Part shown: piece after piece, positions 31,032 to 39,958 of the stretch | How positions within the stretch are numbered: position 1 is the stretch's first letter | Layout: each line of letters begins with the position of its first letter | Origin: Archangium sp. | GTDB lineage: Bacteria > Myxococcota > Myxococcia > Myxococcales > Myxococcaceae | Reading direction: 5' to 3' | Length of the DNA stretch: 64,000 nt | NCBI GenBank assembly: GCA_022843845.1 | Contig: JALHMW010000001.1 | Coordinates: forward strand, 1-64,000 | Position numbers and translations under genes: made by a program | Notes under the pieces: generated by a model | The model's input: only the letters and a program-made list of their open reading frames with translations | Told to the model about the DNA's origin: nothing | Databases searched by the model: none

Positions 31032-31381
31032 GTTTCTGGGACAGCATCAAGCCCGCGAAGAAGAACCCGCAGGCAACCGGGGTCGAGCTCTCGGCCGATC
31101 AGCGCGAGCTGTCGTTGACGTGGAGCGACGGCGCCCGGCACCGCGTCACCTCGCGCGTGCTGCGCCAATACTGCCCATGCGCCGAGTGCGTCGAAGAGTG
31201 GAGCGGCAAGCGCACCTACGACGTCGAGGTGATCGCGCAGGACATGAAGATCATCGAGATCGTCCCCACGGGAAACTACGCGCTCTCGTTCACCTTCGGC
31301 GATCTGCACCGCACCGGCATCTTCAACTGGGAGTACCTGCGCGAGCTGTGCGAACGACACGCCCTGCCCGACGCCGCCTGA
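31028..31381 (+). CDS. DUF971 (GBBH-like N-terminal) protein
   Basis: The 117-residue protein matches DUF971, the domain also found at the N-terminus of gamma-butyrobetaine hydroxylases: LSLTWSDGARHRV, YCPCAECVEEW and GNYALSFTFGDLHRTGIFNWEYLREL. The Cys cluster CPCAEC may bind metal; stand-alone DUF971 proteins are associated with Fe-S metabolism in several bacteria, but the role is not fixed. The start is a GTG overlapping the previous stop (GTGA). Confidence 0.85.
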   Translation: MSFWDSIKPAKKNPQATGVELSADQRELSLTWSDGARHRVTSRVLRQYCPCAECVEEWSGKRTYDVEVIAQDMKIIEIVPTGNYALSFTFGDLHRTGIFNWEYLRELCERHALPDAA

Positions 31382-31421
31382 GCGCTTCGCCTCGGGCAGC
31401 CGGTGAGGCACACTGCCCGGC

Positions 31422-32018
31422 GTGAACGACGGTCATCCCGACTCGGACGGCTGCGAGCCCGAGCTCCTCGGGGGCCCGTCACTGCGAGCCGATGGCACGG
31501 TCGAGGGTCGCTTCGCCCCTGCACCCGCGCCCGCACCGGCGCCACCCGCCAAAGCCGTCGCCCCGGAGCCGCCACTCGAGCTGGCGAGAAAGCCGCAGCC
31601 ACGAGGCGACGCGGCGCCGACCGCCTATCGCCCCGACCTGACCCCGTCGCGGCGGTGGGTGCCCGTCGCCTTGATCGCCCTCGTGCTGTCAGGCGTCGGC
31701 ATCGCCGTCACCGCGATGATGATCAAGCCCGCCAGCGCGCCGCGCATCCCCACCATCGAGCTGCCGGACCAACTCCGTGACGCGCTCCCGGCGCTGTCCG
31801 GCCCGCCGATCGTGATCACCAGTGAGCCACCGGGCGCGACCATTCGGGCTGGCGCGCTCGAGCTCGGGAAGACGCCGTGGGCGGGCAACAACCCGTTCCT
31901 GCTCGACACCGAAGTGACGCTGTCGTTGAGCGGCTATCAAACCCGCAAGACGATGCTCCGCGGGGCGAGCGAGGCACACCTGAACGTCACGCTGGTGCCG
32001 AAGAAGGGAGCCCGATGA
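31422..32018 (+). CDS. Single-pass membrane protein with PEGA domain
   Basis: The 198-residue protein starts at a GTG. It has a Pro/Ala-rich N-terminal half, one membrane segment (about 85-103, WVPVALIALVLSGVGIAV) and a C-terminal PEGA domain (about 128-190) with ITSEPPGATI and GKTPWAGNNP. PEGA domains bind surface polymers in S-layer-type or stalk proteins. The stop overlaps the ATG of the kinase gene (ATGA). The PEGA domain is clearly related to the one at the end of that kinase, so the pair probably acts together. Confidence 0.75.
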   Translation: MNDGHPDSDGCEPELLGGPSLRADGTVEGRFAPAPAPAPAPPAKAVAPEPPLELARKPQPRGDAAPTAYRPDLTPSRRWVPVALIALVLSGVGIAVTAMMIKPASAPRIPTIELPDQLRDALPALSGPPIVITSEPPGATIRAGALELGKTPWAGNNPFLLDTEVTLSLSGYQTRKTMLRGASEAHLNVTLVPKKGAR

Positions 32019-33634
32019 CGACGGTCCTCAAGCGCTACGAGCTCCAGGGGCGTCTCGGGGCCGGAGGCATGGCCGAGGTGTGGCTCGCGCGCGCGTCGGG
32101 GCCGAGCGGGTTCGAGAAGCAGGTGGTCGTCAAACGAATCCTCCCGCAGCTCGCCGGCGATTCGACGGTCGAGGCGCTGTTCAAGGCCGAGGCCCGCATC
32201 GCGGCGCGGCTCGATCACCCGAACCTGCTCCAGGTGTTCGACTTCGGTCAGGAGCCCGACGGCTCGCTGGTGCTGGTGATGGAGCTGGTCGACGGCGCCA
32301 GCCTGCGCTCGGTGGTGCGAGCGATCGTCGGGGGCAAGAAGCTCGACCCACGGCTGGTGGCGAAGTTGATGGCACAGGTCTGCGAGGGCCTCCACGCTGC
32401 GCACGAGCTCAAAGACGAGAAGGGCGCGTCGCTCAACCTGGTGCACCGCGACATCAGCCCCGAGAACATTCTGCTCTCGAAATCGGGCGCGGTGAAGGTG
32501 GCCGACTTCGGCATCGCGCGCATCGAGCGCGAGGTGCAGCTCACGGCCGCTGACACGTTTCGAGGGAAGATCGGCTACGCGGCGCCGGAGCAGATCATGG
32601 GGGAGCCCGTCACCCGACAGGCCGACCTGTGGGCCGTCGGCGTCACGATGTTCGAGCTGTTGACCGGCCAGAAGCCGTTCGCCACCGAGACCGAAGCCGA
32701 GCTGGCGTCAGCCACGGTGCATCGCAAGCCGAGACGCGTCGACGAGCTGCGGCCCGACTGCCCGATCGCCCTCGCGGAGATCGTCGCCAAATGCCTCAGC
32801 AAGGATCTCTCCGCGCGCTGGGCTGACGGCCACGAGCTCGGCCGACAGCTCGAAGACTTCATCTCGTGGAGCGGCGCGCCGCTGCGCTCGACCGACCTCG
32901 GCGGAATCCTGAACGACCTCGGCATCAAGGCGCACACCGTGACGGCTGCTGGCACGCCGTCGCTCTCTGCGGTTCCGAGTCTCGCGCCGTACGTCGAGCC
33001 CAGCACCTTCGAGCCGATCGCCGAGCTGGCCGAAGATGGGTCGCTTCACGCGCTCGATGTTCCCGAGCGCCCGCGCATCGTCGACGCCGCGAACACGCAG
33101 CTCGAGTCGGGGCTCGAAGACACGTTGGTTTCGAGGCTCGCGCTCGTCCGCGAACCGAAGCCTCGCTCGTCGCTGCGATCTGGAGAGGAGCAGTCGAGCC
33201 CGGCCGTGGAGTCACCGCCAGCCCGCATGCAGGAGCGCTTCGACCGCATCGAGGTCGACCCACTGGCCGTCGCGATCGAACTCCCCGCGCCAGCCGTCCC
33301 CCCCGCCGCGGCAAGCAGCAGCTCCATCGGAATGAGGCTGCTGCTCGGCATCGGCGCCCTGGCACTCGCCGGCCTCGTCGTCTTTGGCGTCTCGAGACTG
33401 CCCGCACCAGCGCAGGCCGTCGCCCACGGGACCCTCTTCATCGAGTCGACGCCCAGCGGAGCGGCCATCGAAGTCAACGGAGAGCCGGTCGGCCAGACGC
33501 CCTGGGCCGGTGACAACCCTGCAGGCACCATCACCATCATCACGCTGTCTCGAAGTGGTTTCGAGACGTTGACGGTTCGCCTCGACGGGGGCACCGACTG
33601 GACAGGCAGCGTGAAGCTCTCGCGCCAGAAGTAG
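32015..33634 (+). CDS. Membrane Ser/Thr protein kinase with C-terminal PEGA domain
   Basis: The 539-residue protein has a Hanks-type kinase domain (about 8-285): glycine loop GRLGAGGMAEVW (12-23), catalytic Lys40, HRDISPEN (144-151) with catalytic Asp146, and DFGIAR (164-169). All needed residues are present, so it should be active. A disordered linker follows, then one membrane segment (about 437-456) and an external PEGA domain with GQTPWAGDNP. The HRDISPEN variant is common in myxobacterial kinases. The kinase faces the cytoplasm and the PEGA domain the periplasm, so it may sense an envelope polymer. Coupled to the PEGA gene before it. Confidence 0.92.
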   Translation: MTTVLKRYELQGRLGAGGMAEVWLARASGPSGFEKQVVVKRILPQLAGDSTVEALFKAEARIAARLDHPNLLQVFDFGQEPDGSLVLVMELVDGASLRSVVRAIVGGKKLDPRLVAKLMAQVCEGLHAAHELKDEKGASLNLVHRDISPENILLSKSGAVKVADFGIARIEREVQLTAADTFRGKIGYAAPEQIMGEPVTRQADLWAVGVTMFELLTGQKPFATETEAELASATVHRKPRRVDELRPDCPIALAEIVAKCLSKDLSARWADGHELGRQLEDFISWSGAPLRSTDLGGILNDLGIKAHTVTAAGTPSLSAVPSLAPYVEPSTFEPIAELAEDGSLHALDVPERPRIVDAANTQLESGLEDTLVSRLALVREPKPRSSLRSGEEQSSPAVESPPARMQERFDRIEVDPLAVAIELPAPAVPPAAASSSSIGMRLLLGIGALALAGLVVFGVSRLPAPAQAVAHGTLFIESTPSGAAIEVNGEPVGQTPWAGDNPAGTITIITLSRSGFETLTVRLDGGTDWTGSVKLSRQK

Positions 33635-33738
33635 ACGCACGGTTTGCGCTGGCCTCGGGAGGCCTCGCTGGGTTTGCACGCGCAGCCCACGGCACGGCAG
33701 GCGGGCAGGCGGCACGAGCCATGCTCACCTCATCGGCC

Positions 33739-34179
33739 ATGGTCCAACATCTCCTCATCGCGATCGATGGTTCTGCTTCGTCTCACCACGCCGCGAACCA
33801 GGGCTTTGGGCTCGCCCGGCAGACGAACTCGAAGGTGACGCTGGCCTTCGTGCTCGAGTCGCCGCCCGTGATTCCCGTCGGCCCGCTCTCTGGCTATGTG
33901 ATGACGTCACCGCCGCGCACCGAAGCCGATCTGGAGCGCGCCCGTGCAGAGCTGAAGACCCTCGCGCATGACGCCGGAGTGCCCGTCGACACGCGTGTGG
34001 AGCTCGGCGCGCCGGCCGACGTGATCTGCGAGCTGGCGGACCGGCTGAACGTCGATGTGATCGTCATCGGCGCTCGCGGCCTGAGCGCAGGCACACGCTG
34101 GTTGCTCGGCTCGGTCAGCGATCGCGTCGTGCACCACGCGCCCTGCCCCGTCCTCGTGGTCCGCGACCGGAAGCGCTGA
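33739..34179 (+). CDS. Universal stress protein (UspA family)
   Basis: The 146-residue protein starts VQHLLIAIDGSASS and ends with the ATP-binding motif GARGLSAGTRWLLGSVSDRV then HHAPCPVLVVR, typical of ATP-binding UspA proteins. An in-frame ATG at 33721 adds six residues; 33739 puts the first strand at the usual place. Single-gene unit; it converges on the SDR gene with 8 bases between the stops. Confidence 0.9.
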   Translation: MVQHLLIAIDGSASSHHAANQGFGLARQTNSKVTLAFVLESPPVIPVGPLSGYVMTSPPRTEADLERARAELKTLAHDAGVPVDTRVELGAPADVICELADRLNVDVIVIGARGLSAGTRWLLGSVSDRVVHHAPCPVLVVRDRKR

Positions 34180-34187
34180 GTCGTCTT

Positions 34188-34931
34188 TTAGAACTTCACG
34201 CGGCGCATCACGAAGCGAGGCATCGCTTTGATGGCCGTCATCACCGCGCGCCAGATCGCCGGCGCGTACACCACGGGTGAGCCGTCATCGATGCCCTGGA
34301 GCACCAGCTCTGCGACCGCTTCAGGCTCGCCAGCGAACGGCGGCGCCTTGAGGCCCTCGGTCATTCCGGTGCGCACGAAGCCGGGCTTCACGCAGACGGT
34401 GACGAGGCCTTCCTTGCGGTATTTGTGATCGAGGCCCTCGAGGTAGGCCGAGAGCCCTGCCTTGGCCGCGCCGTACATGATGACGGGTGAGCGGCCGCGA
34501 TCGCCCGCGACCGACGAGAAGACGCAGAGCGTGCCGCCGCCTCGCATCAACAGCTTCTTGCGGGCCTCTTCGCAGAACAGCACGGTGTTCGAGAAGTCGA
34601 GGGTGAGCACCTTCGCGGCGAGCGCCGGGTCCCGCTCCAATTGCTCCTGGGTGGCGAAGGCGCCGGCGGTGACGACGATGGTGTCGAGGCCGTCGAGGGC
34701 CTGCTCGGCGCGCTCGAGGGCGGGCTTGAACGAGTCGGTGTGCTCGAGATCGCAGGCGACGCCGACGACGCGCGTGCCGGGAACGCCGCGTGCCTCGAGA
34801 TCCGCGACGCTCCGCTTCACCTCGTCATCGCCCCGCCCCAGCACCGCGACGAAGTCACCGCGCTCGACGAACTTGCGGGCGAGGGAGCGGCCCATGCCGC
34901 GGGTGGCTCCGAGAATGGCGACGCGCCTCAT
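34188..34931 (-). CDS. Short-chain dehydrogenase, DprE2-like
   Basis: The 247-residue protein has the NAD(P) loop GATRGMG (residues 8-14), the catalytic Ser in VFSSVAG, and YGAAK (Tyr/Lys pair), so it is a full classical SDR. It overlaps the upstream FAD oxidase by ATGA. An oxidase-SDR pair of this kind matches DprE1/DprE2, which epimerise decaprenylphosphoryl-ribose to -arabinose in two steps. The match in a non-actinobacterial setting is inferred from the pair and motifs, not from a search. Confidence 0.78.
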   Translation of the reverse strand: MRRVAILGATRGMGRSLARKFVERGDFVAVLGRGDDEVKRSVADLEARGVPGTRVVGVACDLEHTDSFKPALERAEQALDGLDTIVVTAGAFATQEQLERDPALAAKVLTLDFSNTVLFCEEARKKLLMRGGGTLCVFSSVAGDRGRSPVIMYGAAKAGLSAYLEGLDHKYRKEGLVTVCVKPGFVRTGMTEGLKAPPFAGEPEAVAELVLQGIDDGSPVVYAPAIWRAVMTAIKAMPRFVMRRVKF

Positions 34932-36247
34932 GCCGGGTCTCCGAAGAGCCGAACCGACTGCGCGCTGCGGAAGCGGCGCTCCGGGTCCCACTTCTCGCGG
35001 ACCTCGAGGAACTTCGGCAGCCGCTTCTCCATCGCGCGAAAGTGCTCGGGCCGGGTGAAGGTGTCCTTCGCGAGGTAGATGCGCCCGCCCTCGTTGAGCA
35101 CGTGCTCGTTGAGCTCGTCGACGAGCGCCTGGGTGTCGTTGCGAATGGCGATGTCGAGCGCGACCGAGATGCCGGGCTTCGGGAACGAGAGGAACGCAGG
35201 GCTCTCGGCGCCGCAGTCCTTGATGACGCACAAGAAACTCGCGCCGCCACGCTTGGTGAGCACCTCGAGGAACCGCCGCGCCGCGCCGGGGCCCGCCTCA
35301 TTCGGGAGCACGCACTGGTACTGGGTGAAGCCGCGCCGCCCGTACATGCGGTTCCAGTCCTTCACGAAGTCGAGCGGCCAGAAGAAGGTGAACGGGTCGA
35401 CGAGGCCCTCGCGCTTCTTCGGCAGGTGCTTCCAGTAGAAGCCGAAGTTGAAGGCCTTGATCGAGAGCGGGTTGAGCAGCCACTCCGGCGCCTCGAAGGG
35501 GAAGCTGACGTTGAGCGGCTCGGTGGGAAAGCGGTTCGGCGCTTCGTGTGAGTGGGCCCAGCGGCCCTTCATCAGAATGCCGCGGCCCATGTTGGCGCCG
35601 GCAGACAGGCAGTCGATCCACCCGACCGTCATCGGCCACTTCCCGGCGGCCTCTTTCAGCTTCGAGATGTACTCGTCGATGTCGCCGACGCGCTCCGACT
35701 CCTGCCAGATCCACGGCGTGGGGATGCGCTCCATCGGGAACTCGACCTCGAGGATCTGCCCGGTGAGGCCCATGCCGCCGACGGTGGCGAGGAAGAGCTC
35801 GCGCTCGAGGTCCGGCCCGCACTCGACGATGCGGCCATCAGCGACGCGCATCTTGAGGCGTTTGACGTGCGAGCCGAAGCAGCCGTCGACGTGGTGATTC
35901 TTGCCATGCACGTCGGCGGCGACGGCGCCTCCCAGCGTGACGAACTGGGTGCCCGGCGTGACGGGAACGAACCAGCCTCGGGGAAGGAGCGTGCGGTGAA
36001 GATCGAGCAACGACAGTCCCGCTTCGGCGCGGAGCACGCCGGTCGCGTTCTCGAACGCCAGCATGCGGTTGGCGCGGGTGGTGTTGACGACGACGGGGCT
36101 GCCGCCCGACGGGAGCGACGAGTCACCGTAGCTGCGGCCGAGTCCCCGGAAGAGCACGGGAGGCGTGGTCTCGAGGTTGTCGGGAGACAGCTCCTGCGCC
36201 ACCACGTGCGTACGGCCCCAACCCTCGATGCGGGAATCAGTCATCAC
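34928..36247 (-). CDS. FAD-linked oxidase, DprE1-like
   Basis: The 439-residue protein has a VAO-type FAD domain with FRGLGRSYGDSS near residue 32 and LGGAVAADVHGKNHHVDGCF near 105-125, where DprE1 holds its flavin, and a C-terminal substrate domain. The HGKNHH-x-x-GCFG stretch is strongly DprE1-like. Together with the overlapping SDR it should oxidise a polyprenyl-phosphate sugar at C2. No arabinosyl- or ribosyl-transferase gene is visible next to it. A sugar-lactone oxidase of the same fold is a second possibility. Confidence 0.78.
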   Translation of the reverse strand: MMTDSRIEGWGRTHVVAQELSPDNLETTPPVLFRGLGRSYGDSSLPSGGSPVVVNTTRANRMLAFENATGVLRAEAGLSLLDLHRTLLPRGWFVPVTPGTQFVTLGGAVAADVHGKNHHVDGCFGSHVKRLKMRVADGRIVECGPDLERELFLATVGGMGLTGQILEVEFPMERIPTPWIWQESERVGDIDEYISKLKEAAGKWPMTVGWIDCLSAGANMGRGILMKGRWAHSHEAPNRFPTEPLNVSFPFEAPEWLLNPLSIKAFNFGFYWKHLPKKREGLVDPFTFFWPLDFVKDWNRMYGRRGFTQYQCVLPNEAGPGAARRFLEVLTKRGGASFLCVIKDCGAESPAFLSFPKPGISVALDIAIRNDTQALVDELNEHVLNEGGRIYLAKDTFTRPEHFRAMEKRLPKFLEVREKWDPERRFRSAQSVRLFGDPA

Positions 36248-36297
36248 GCAAGGCAGGTAGCCGGATGAGGGGTGCCGCGCAAGCTGCCGTCACCGCC

Positions 36298-37740
36298 CTA
36301 CGGTCGCTCCAGCTCATCGGCGCGACGAAGCAGGCCATTGGGCGCGAGCGCCAACGGAGGGCAGTACGGCCCTGTCTCGGTCCGCTGCCACCAGACGCCC
36401 TGCTGACGCAGCGGCGCGAAGCGGTACTCCCAGGTCGTCGAGCGCAGGTACTTCGGCGGCGTCGTGACGAATGGGTTCACCCGCATCAACGAGAGCACGT
36501 CCGAGGTCCCCTGCAGCAGGTGGAGCTGGAACGAGAGGAACCACGGGTTCTGTGAGCACGTGCCGAGCGACGCGAACCACATCTGCCAGTCGAGCCGCGG
36601 CTGCCACGGCGCGACGAAGTCAGGACGTCGATCGAGCTGGCCCGGCTTCCACGGGAACTCGTACGCCTTCCACGTCACGCCGTCGTCGCTGCCTTCCACG
36701 ATGATCTCGGGCCGCGACTTCGTCATCACCGCGAACGCTCCGTACGCGTTGACGACGTGCAGTGGGCTGAGGCGCTCCAGCACCGCGCGGAGCGGAGGAT
36801 TCGCGGTGAAGCGACGTGAGAACGCCGTCACGCTGAGGGCCGCGAACGACACGGCGAGGCCCCACTTCCACCACGCCGATCGTGGCTGCGTGACGGGCAC
36901 CTTCGATGCCAGCGCGGCGTCATCGAGCAACGGCAGCGCGAGCACGAAGGTGAGCACGTTGTAGTAGCTGTAGTTGCCCGCGACGATCAGCCCGGCCTGC
37001 ATCGCCATGAGTCCGACCGCCGCGATCAACCGGGCGCGCCGCGGACCGAGCGCCAGAATCGGAATCGGCAGCTCGAGCACGAACATCGCCAGGCACAGCG
37101 CCTTCTGAACGCCCAGCGGCCACTCGTTCGCCAGCACGCTCGTCCACGTCGGCAGCGGCTGCGACCACCAGTGGAAGGTGAGCGCCGTCAGATCTCTCCA
37201 GCTCTCGTCGCCGCTCGCGAGCTTCACGAGGCCTGAGCCGAGCGTCACCTTGCACGCCAGCACCGCCGCGGCGAAGCGCACCGCCCTGCCCGGCTCGCGG
37301 AACTCGTTCGAGAGGAATGGACGGACTCCACCTGGCGCGAGGAACGCGAAGACGATCGCCGTCTCGAGCAGCAGAATGTCCCACTGGAAGTTGAGGAACG
37401 GCGCGCCGACCTGAACGAACGACAGCCAGCTGACGTAGAGCACCAACAGCGCCAAGCGAGGAGCAAACCCGGCCGTCACGCAGACCGACGCGAGCACGCT
37501 CACGCCCAGCAGCAGGTGGAGCGCCACGTCCGACCAGCCGAGCCACAGCAGCGTGGGCACGTCGAAGAACGAGGCGTTGGCGCGGGTGACGCCGGTCATC
37601 GTCTCGGCGATGGGCACGATGCCGTGGCTCCCGTACAGGCCGGGGAGCTGCGCCCAGAGGCTCGCCGTCGCGAACACCGACACCAGGCCGAACGCCGCGA
37701 GGGTCAGCCGAACGGTCAGGCGCATCGACGGCACGGGCAT
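36298..37740 (-). CDS. Lipase maturation factor (LMF) family membrane protein
   Basis: The 480-residue protein has about eight or nine membrane segments in its first 300 residues and a soluble C-terminal domain. Conserved LMF traits are visible: PFLNFQWDILLLET, the SGLVKL and HWWSQPLPTW segments, and RPEIIVEGSDDGVTWKAYEF with APWQPRLDWQMWFASL in the C-terminal half. LMF1 in animals helps fold secreted lipases in the ER; the bacterial role is not established. It lies upstream of the DprE1-like gene with a 50-base gap on the same strand. Confidence 0.85.
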   Translation of the reverse strand: MPVPSMRLTVRLTLAAFGLVSVFATASLWAQLPGLYGSHGIVPIAETMTGVTRANASFFDVPTLLWLGWSDVALHLLLGVSVLASVCVTAGFAPRLALLVLYVSWLSFVQVGAPFLNFQWDILLLETAIVFAFLAPGGVRPFLSNEFREPGRAVRFAAAVLACKVTLGSGLVKLASGDESWRDLTALTFHWWSQPLPTWTSVLANEWPLGVQKALCLAMFVLELPIPILALGPRRARLIAAVGLMAMQAGLIVAGNYSYYNVLTFVLALPLLDDAALASKVPVTQPRSAWWKWGLAVSFAALSVTAFSRRFTANPPLRAVLERLSPLHVVNAYGAFAVMTKSRPEIIVEGSDDGVTWKAYEFPWKPGQLDRRPDFVAPWQPRLDWQMWFASLGTCSQNPWFLSFQLHLLQGTSDVLSLMRVNPFVTTPPKYLRSTTWEYRFAPLRQQGVWWQRTETGPYCPPLALAPNGLLRRADELERP

Positions 37741-37782
37741 GCGCCAGCGACCGTACCTGCTGCGGAGTAGACTTCACGCACG

Positions 37783-38463
37783 ATGTGCGGCCGCTACACC
37801 CTCAAGTCGAAGGGCGTCGATCTGCAGCGCGAGCTGCACCTCGATCACGAGCCGGTGCTCGAGGCCCGCTTCAACATCGCGCCGACGCAGGCAGCTCCGG
37901 TGGTGCTCGACTCGAACCAGCGGGAGCTCGTGATGGCGCGCTGGGGCTTCACGCCGCAGTGGTCGAAGGACGTGAACGAAGGCGCGAAGCACATCAACGC
38001 CCGCGCGGAGTCGTTGACCGAGAAGCGCATGTTCTCAGACGCGCTGAAGCACGCCCGGTGTCTGGTGCCGTGTGACGGCTTCTATGAATGGAAGCACCAC
38101 GGACGACAGGCAACGCCGCTCTTCATTCACGCGCCGGAGCACCCGATTCAGACGATGGCCGGCGTGTGGACGACGTGGCGATCTCCCGACGGTGTCGAGG
38201 TCGCGACGTTCTCGATCATCACCAGGCCTGCCGACGCGATGATGTCGAGCATCCACTCGCGCATGCCGCTCTTCATCGCGCCCGATGCCCGCGAGGCGTG
38301 GCTGTCGGCGACGACGACAGCGGCCGATCTGCAGCACCTGCTCCACCGCGGCGCCGATGCATCGTTCACGGCGTATGAGGTCGGAGCGCACGTGAACCAC
38401 GTCGCTGTCGACGACGCTCGCTGCCTCGAGCCCGCAAAGGCCGTTCAGCTCGATCTGCTCTGA
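37783..38463 (+). CDS. SRAP-family protein (YedK/HMCES-like)
   Basis: The 226-residue protein keeps all SRAP catalytic residues: Cys2 (exposed after Met removal), the INARAE motif (Asn72, Arg74 region), Glu102 in FYEWK and His158 in IHSRMP. SRAP proteins form a covalent link with abasic sites in single-stranded DNA and protect them. It is divergent from the LMF gene (42 bases between starts) and its 3' end overlaps the end of the convergent kinase-like gene by 19 bases. Confidence 0.95.
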   Translation: MCGRYTLKSKGVDLQRELHLDHEPVLEARFNIAPTQAAPVVLDSNQRELVMARWGFTPQWSKDVNEGAKHINARAESLTEKRMFSDALKHARCLVPCDGFYEWKHHGRQATPLFIHAPEHPIQTMAGVWTTWRSPDGVEVATFSIITRPADAMMSSIHSRMPLFIAPDAREAWLSATTTAADLQHLLHRGADASFTAYEVGAHVNHVAVDDARCLEPAKAVQLDLL

Positions 38464-39494
38464 CGCGCCCGGAGTGCAGCCCAGTCGAGGACGTCGACCT
38501 TCTCGGCCGCCACCCTGAAGTCCATCTGCTCGCGCAGGCCGATCACGTCGCCGCCGATCTGAAACGGCATCGGCCGTGAGAGCGTGACGCGAATCGAGCT
38601 CACGAAGAAGTCGTGCATGCCGGCGACGCGCCTGCCGCGCCAGAGGTTCACCATGTTCGCGACGCCCTCGAAGACCGGCCGATCGTACACGCGGAAGTTG
38701 AGGCGGCCGGGGACCCGCCGCGCGTGAGGGAAGGCCTTGAACTTCGCGCCCCAGTACGGCTCGGTGGCCGCCGCTCCCACTGACACCGGCCCGTCGAAGA
38801 GCACCGTGCCCGTGTCGACCCTCACCACCTGGTTCTTCTTCAGCGTCAGCGCGTCGCCACCGAGATCTTCGACCTTCATGGTGGTGCGGCCCTTGAACAC
38901 CAGCTTGCTGATCTCTGCCGGCACCGTGCGGGTGAAGAGCGAGAACAGATAGCCGCCGACACCTTCGTTGAGCTTGCCCGCGATCGGCCCGGCCAGCGGG
39001 GTCTTGCGCGCCTGATCGAGGTTCGAGTGGTAGTCGTGCACGAGCGTCGCGTCCCACCCCACGCCTGCGAACACGCTCAGCTGGTTCTCGGTCTCGATGA
39101 GATCGAAGCGCTGGGTCGGCAACGTCTTCGGGAGCCCCTCGAGCACCTCGAGCGTCTGCGCATAGGCGAAGGCGCCGACCGCGTTGGGCCACCCATTCCC
39201 GGTGCCGAGCTTGAGGAGCGCGATGGTGGGAAACGACGTGCAGCCCGCGTCGCGGAGCAGGTTCAGCAGTACCACGACGGTCCCGTCTCCGCCGCCGCAG
39301 AAGACGAGCCGGGGCCGGGACTCGACCAGGACCTTCGCGTCGGCGCGCGCCTGCTCCAGTGAAGTGGCGGCGTAGACTGTCGCGTTCGGCATCACCTGCC
39401 GGAAGGCGTCGATGCGTGCAGGCGTCACCTTGCGGGCCTTCGCGTTGAACCACGCGGCGACGTCAGCCCCCTTCCGGCGCGCGGCCCGGCCCAT
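38445..39494 (-). CDS. Diacylglycerol/lipid kinase-like protein
   Basis: From the ATG at 39494 (GAGGG upstream) the protein has 349 residues. It carries the DAGK catalytic signature CGGGDGTVVVLLN and LKLGTGNGWPNAV, and a C-terminal beta-rich domain. The family phosphorylates diacylglycerol, sphingosine or related lipids; the substrate here is unknown. A longer frame opens at 39599 but would overlap the start of the divergent gene and lacks family similarity in the extra part. Confidence 0.82.
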   Translation of the reverse strand: MGRAARRKGADVAAWFNAKARKVTPARIDAFRQVMPNATVYAATSLEQARADAKVLVESRPRLVFCGGGDGTVVVLLNLLRDAGCTSFPTIALLKLGTGNGWPNAVGAFAYAQTLEVLEGLPKTLPTQRFDLIETENQLSVFAGVGWDATLVHDYHSNLDQARKTPLAGPIAGKLNEGVGGYLFSLFTRTVPAEISKLVFKGRTTMKVEDLGGDALTLKKNQVVRVDTGTVLFDGPVSVGAAATEPYWGAKFKAFPHARRVPGRLNFRVYDRPVFEGVANMVNLWRGRRVAGMHDFFVSSIRVTLSRPMPFQIGGDVIGLREQMDFRVAAEKVDVLDWAALRARQSRSS

Positions 39495-39582
39495 CAGCGA
39501 CGCCCTCTGCCGGCTGCCCCGAAGATCAAGACGAGGCAGTCTGGAACGGCAGTCGAAAGGCTCAAAGGGCTCCGTATCGGGT

Positions 39583-39957
39583 ATGGTGCGCACGCACATG
39601 GCCTCGCCGTGGGAGGAAGTCAGACGGGAGTCGATGGAGATGCCGGCGGTCGGCTACCGCCATGGCCAGTCTCCGCTTCCGTGGCTGTTGCTGGCGGTGT
39701 CCATCACCCTCACCATCACGGTGCTCGTCGTCGGTCGCAACCGGCTGGCCGAGGCGCAGGAGCGCACCTGGACCTCGCTCAAGGCGAACGACGACCTGAA
39801 CCAGAAGCTCAAGGCCGCTGAGAAGGAAGTCGAGAAGGCCAAAGAGGCCTGCAGTGTCGGGGACGAAGATCAGGGTGACATCGCGCGGAAGATCGTCCAG
39901 CTCGAGCTGCAGAACCGACGGCTGCAAGACGAGCTCTCGAAGGTGAAGAAGAAGTGA
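39583..39957 (+). CDS. Small membrane protein with coiled coil
   Basis: The protein has one N-terminal membrane segment (LPWLLLAVSITLTITVLVV) followed by a charged coiled coil to the C-terminal KVKKK, in which leucines recur in heptads and one Cys lies mid-helix. I know no named family. Several starts are possible (ATG 39583, 39598, 39634); the last has GGGAG just upstream and would leave 107 residues. It ends one base before the SLC13 gene, so they are cotranscribed. It could be a scaffold or assembly factor, which is a guess. Confidence 0.6.
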   Translation: MVRTHMASPWEEVRRESMEMPAVGYRHGQSPLPWLLLAVSITLTITVLVVGRNRLAEAQERTWTSLKANDDLNQKLKAAEKEVEKAKEACSVGDEDQGDIARKIVQLELQNRRLQDELSKVKKK

Positions 39958-39958
39958 C

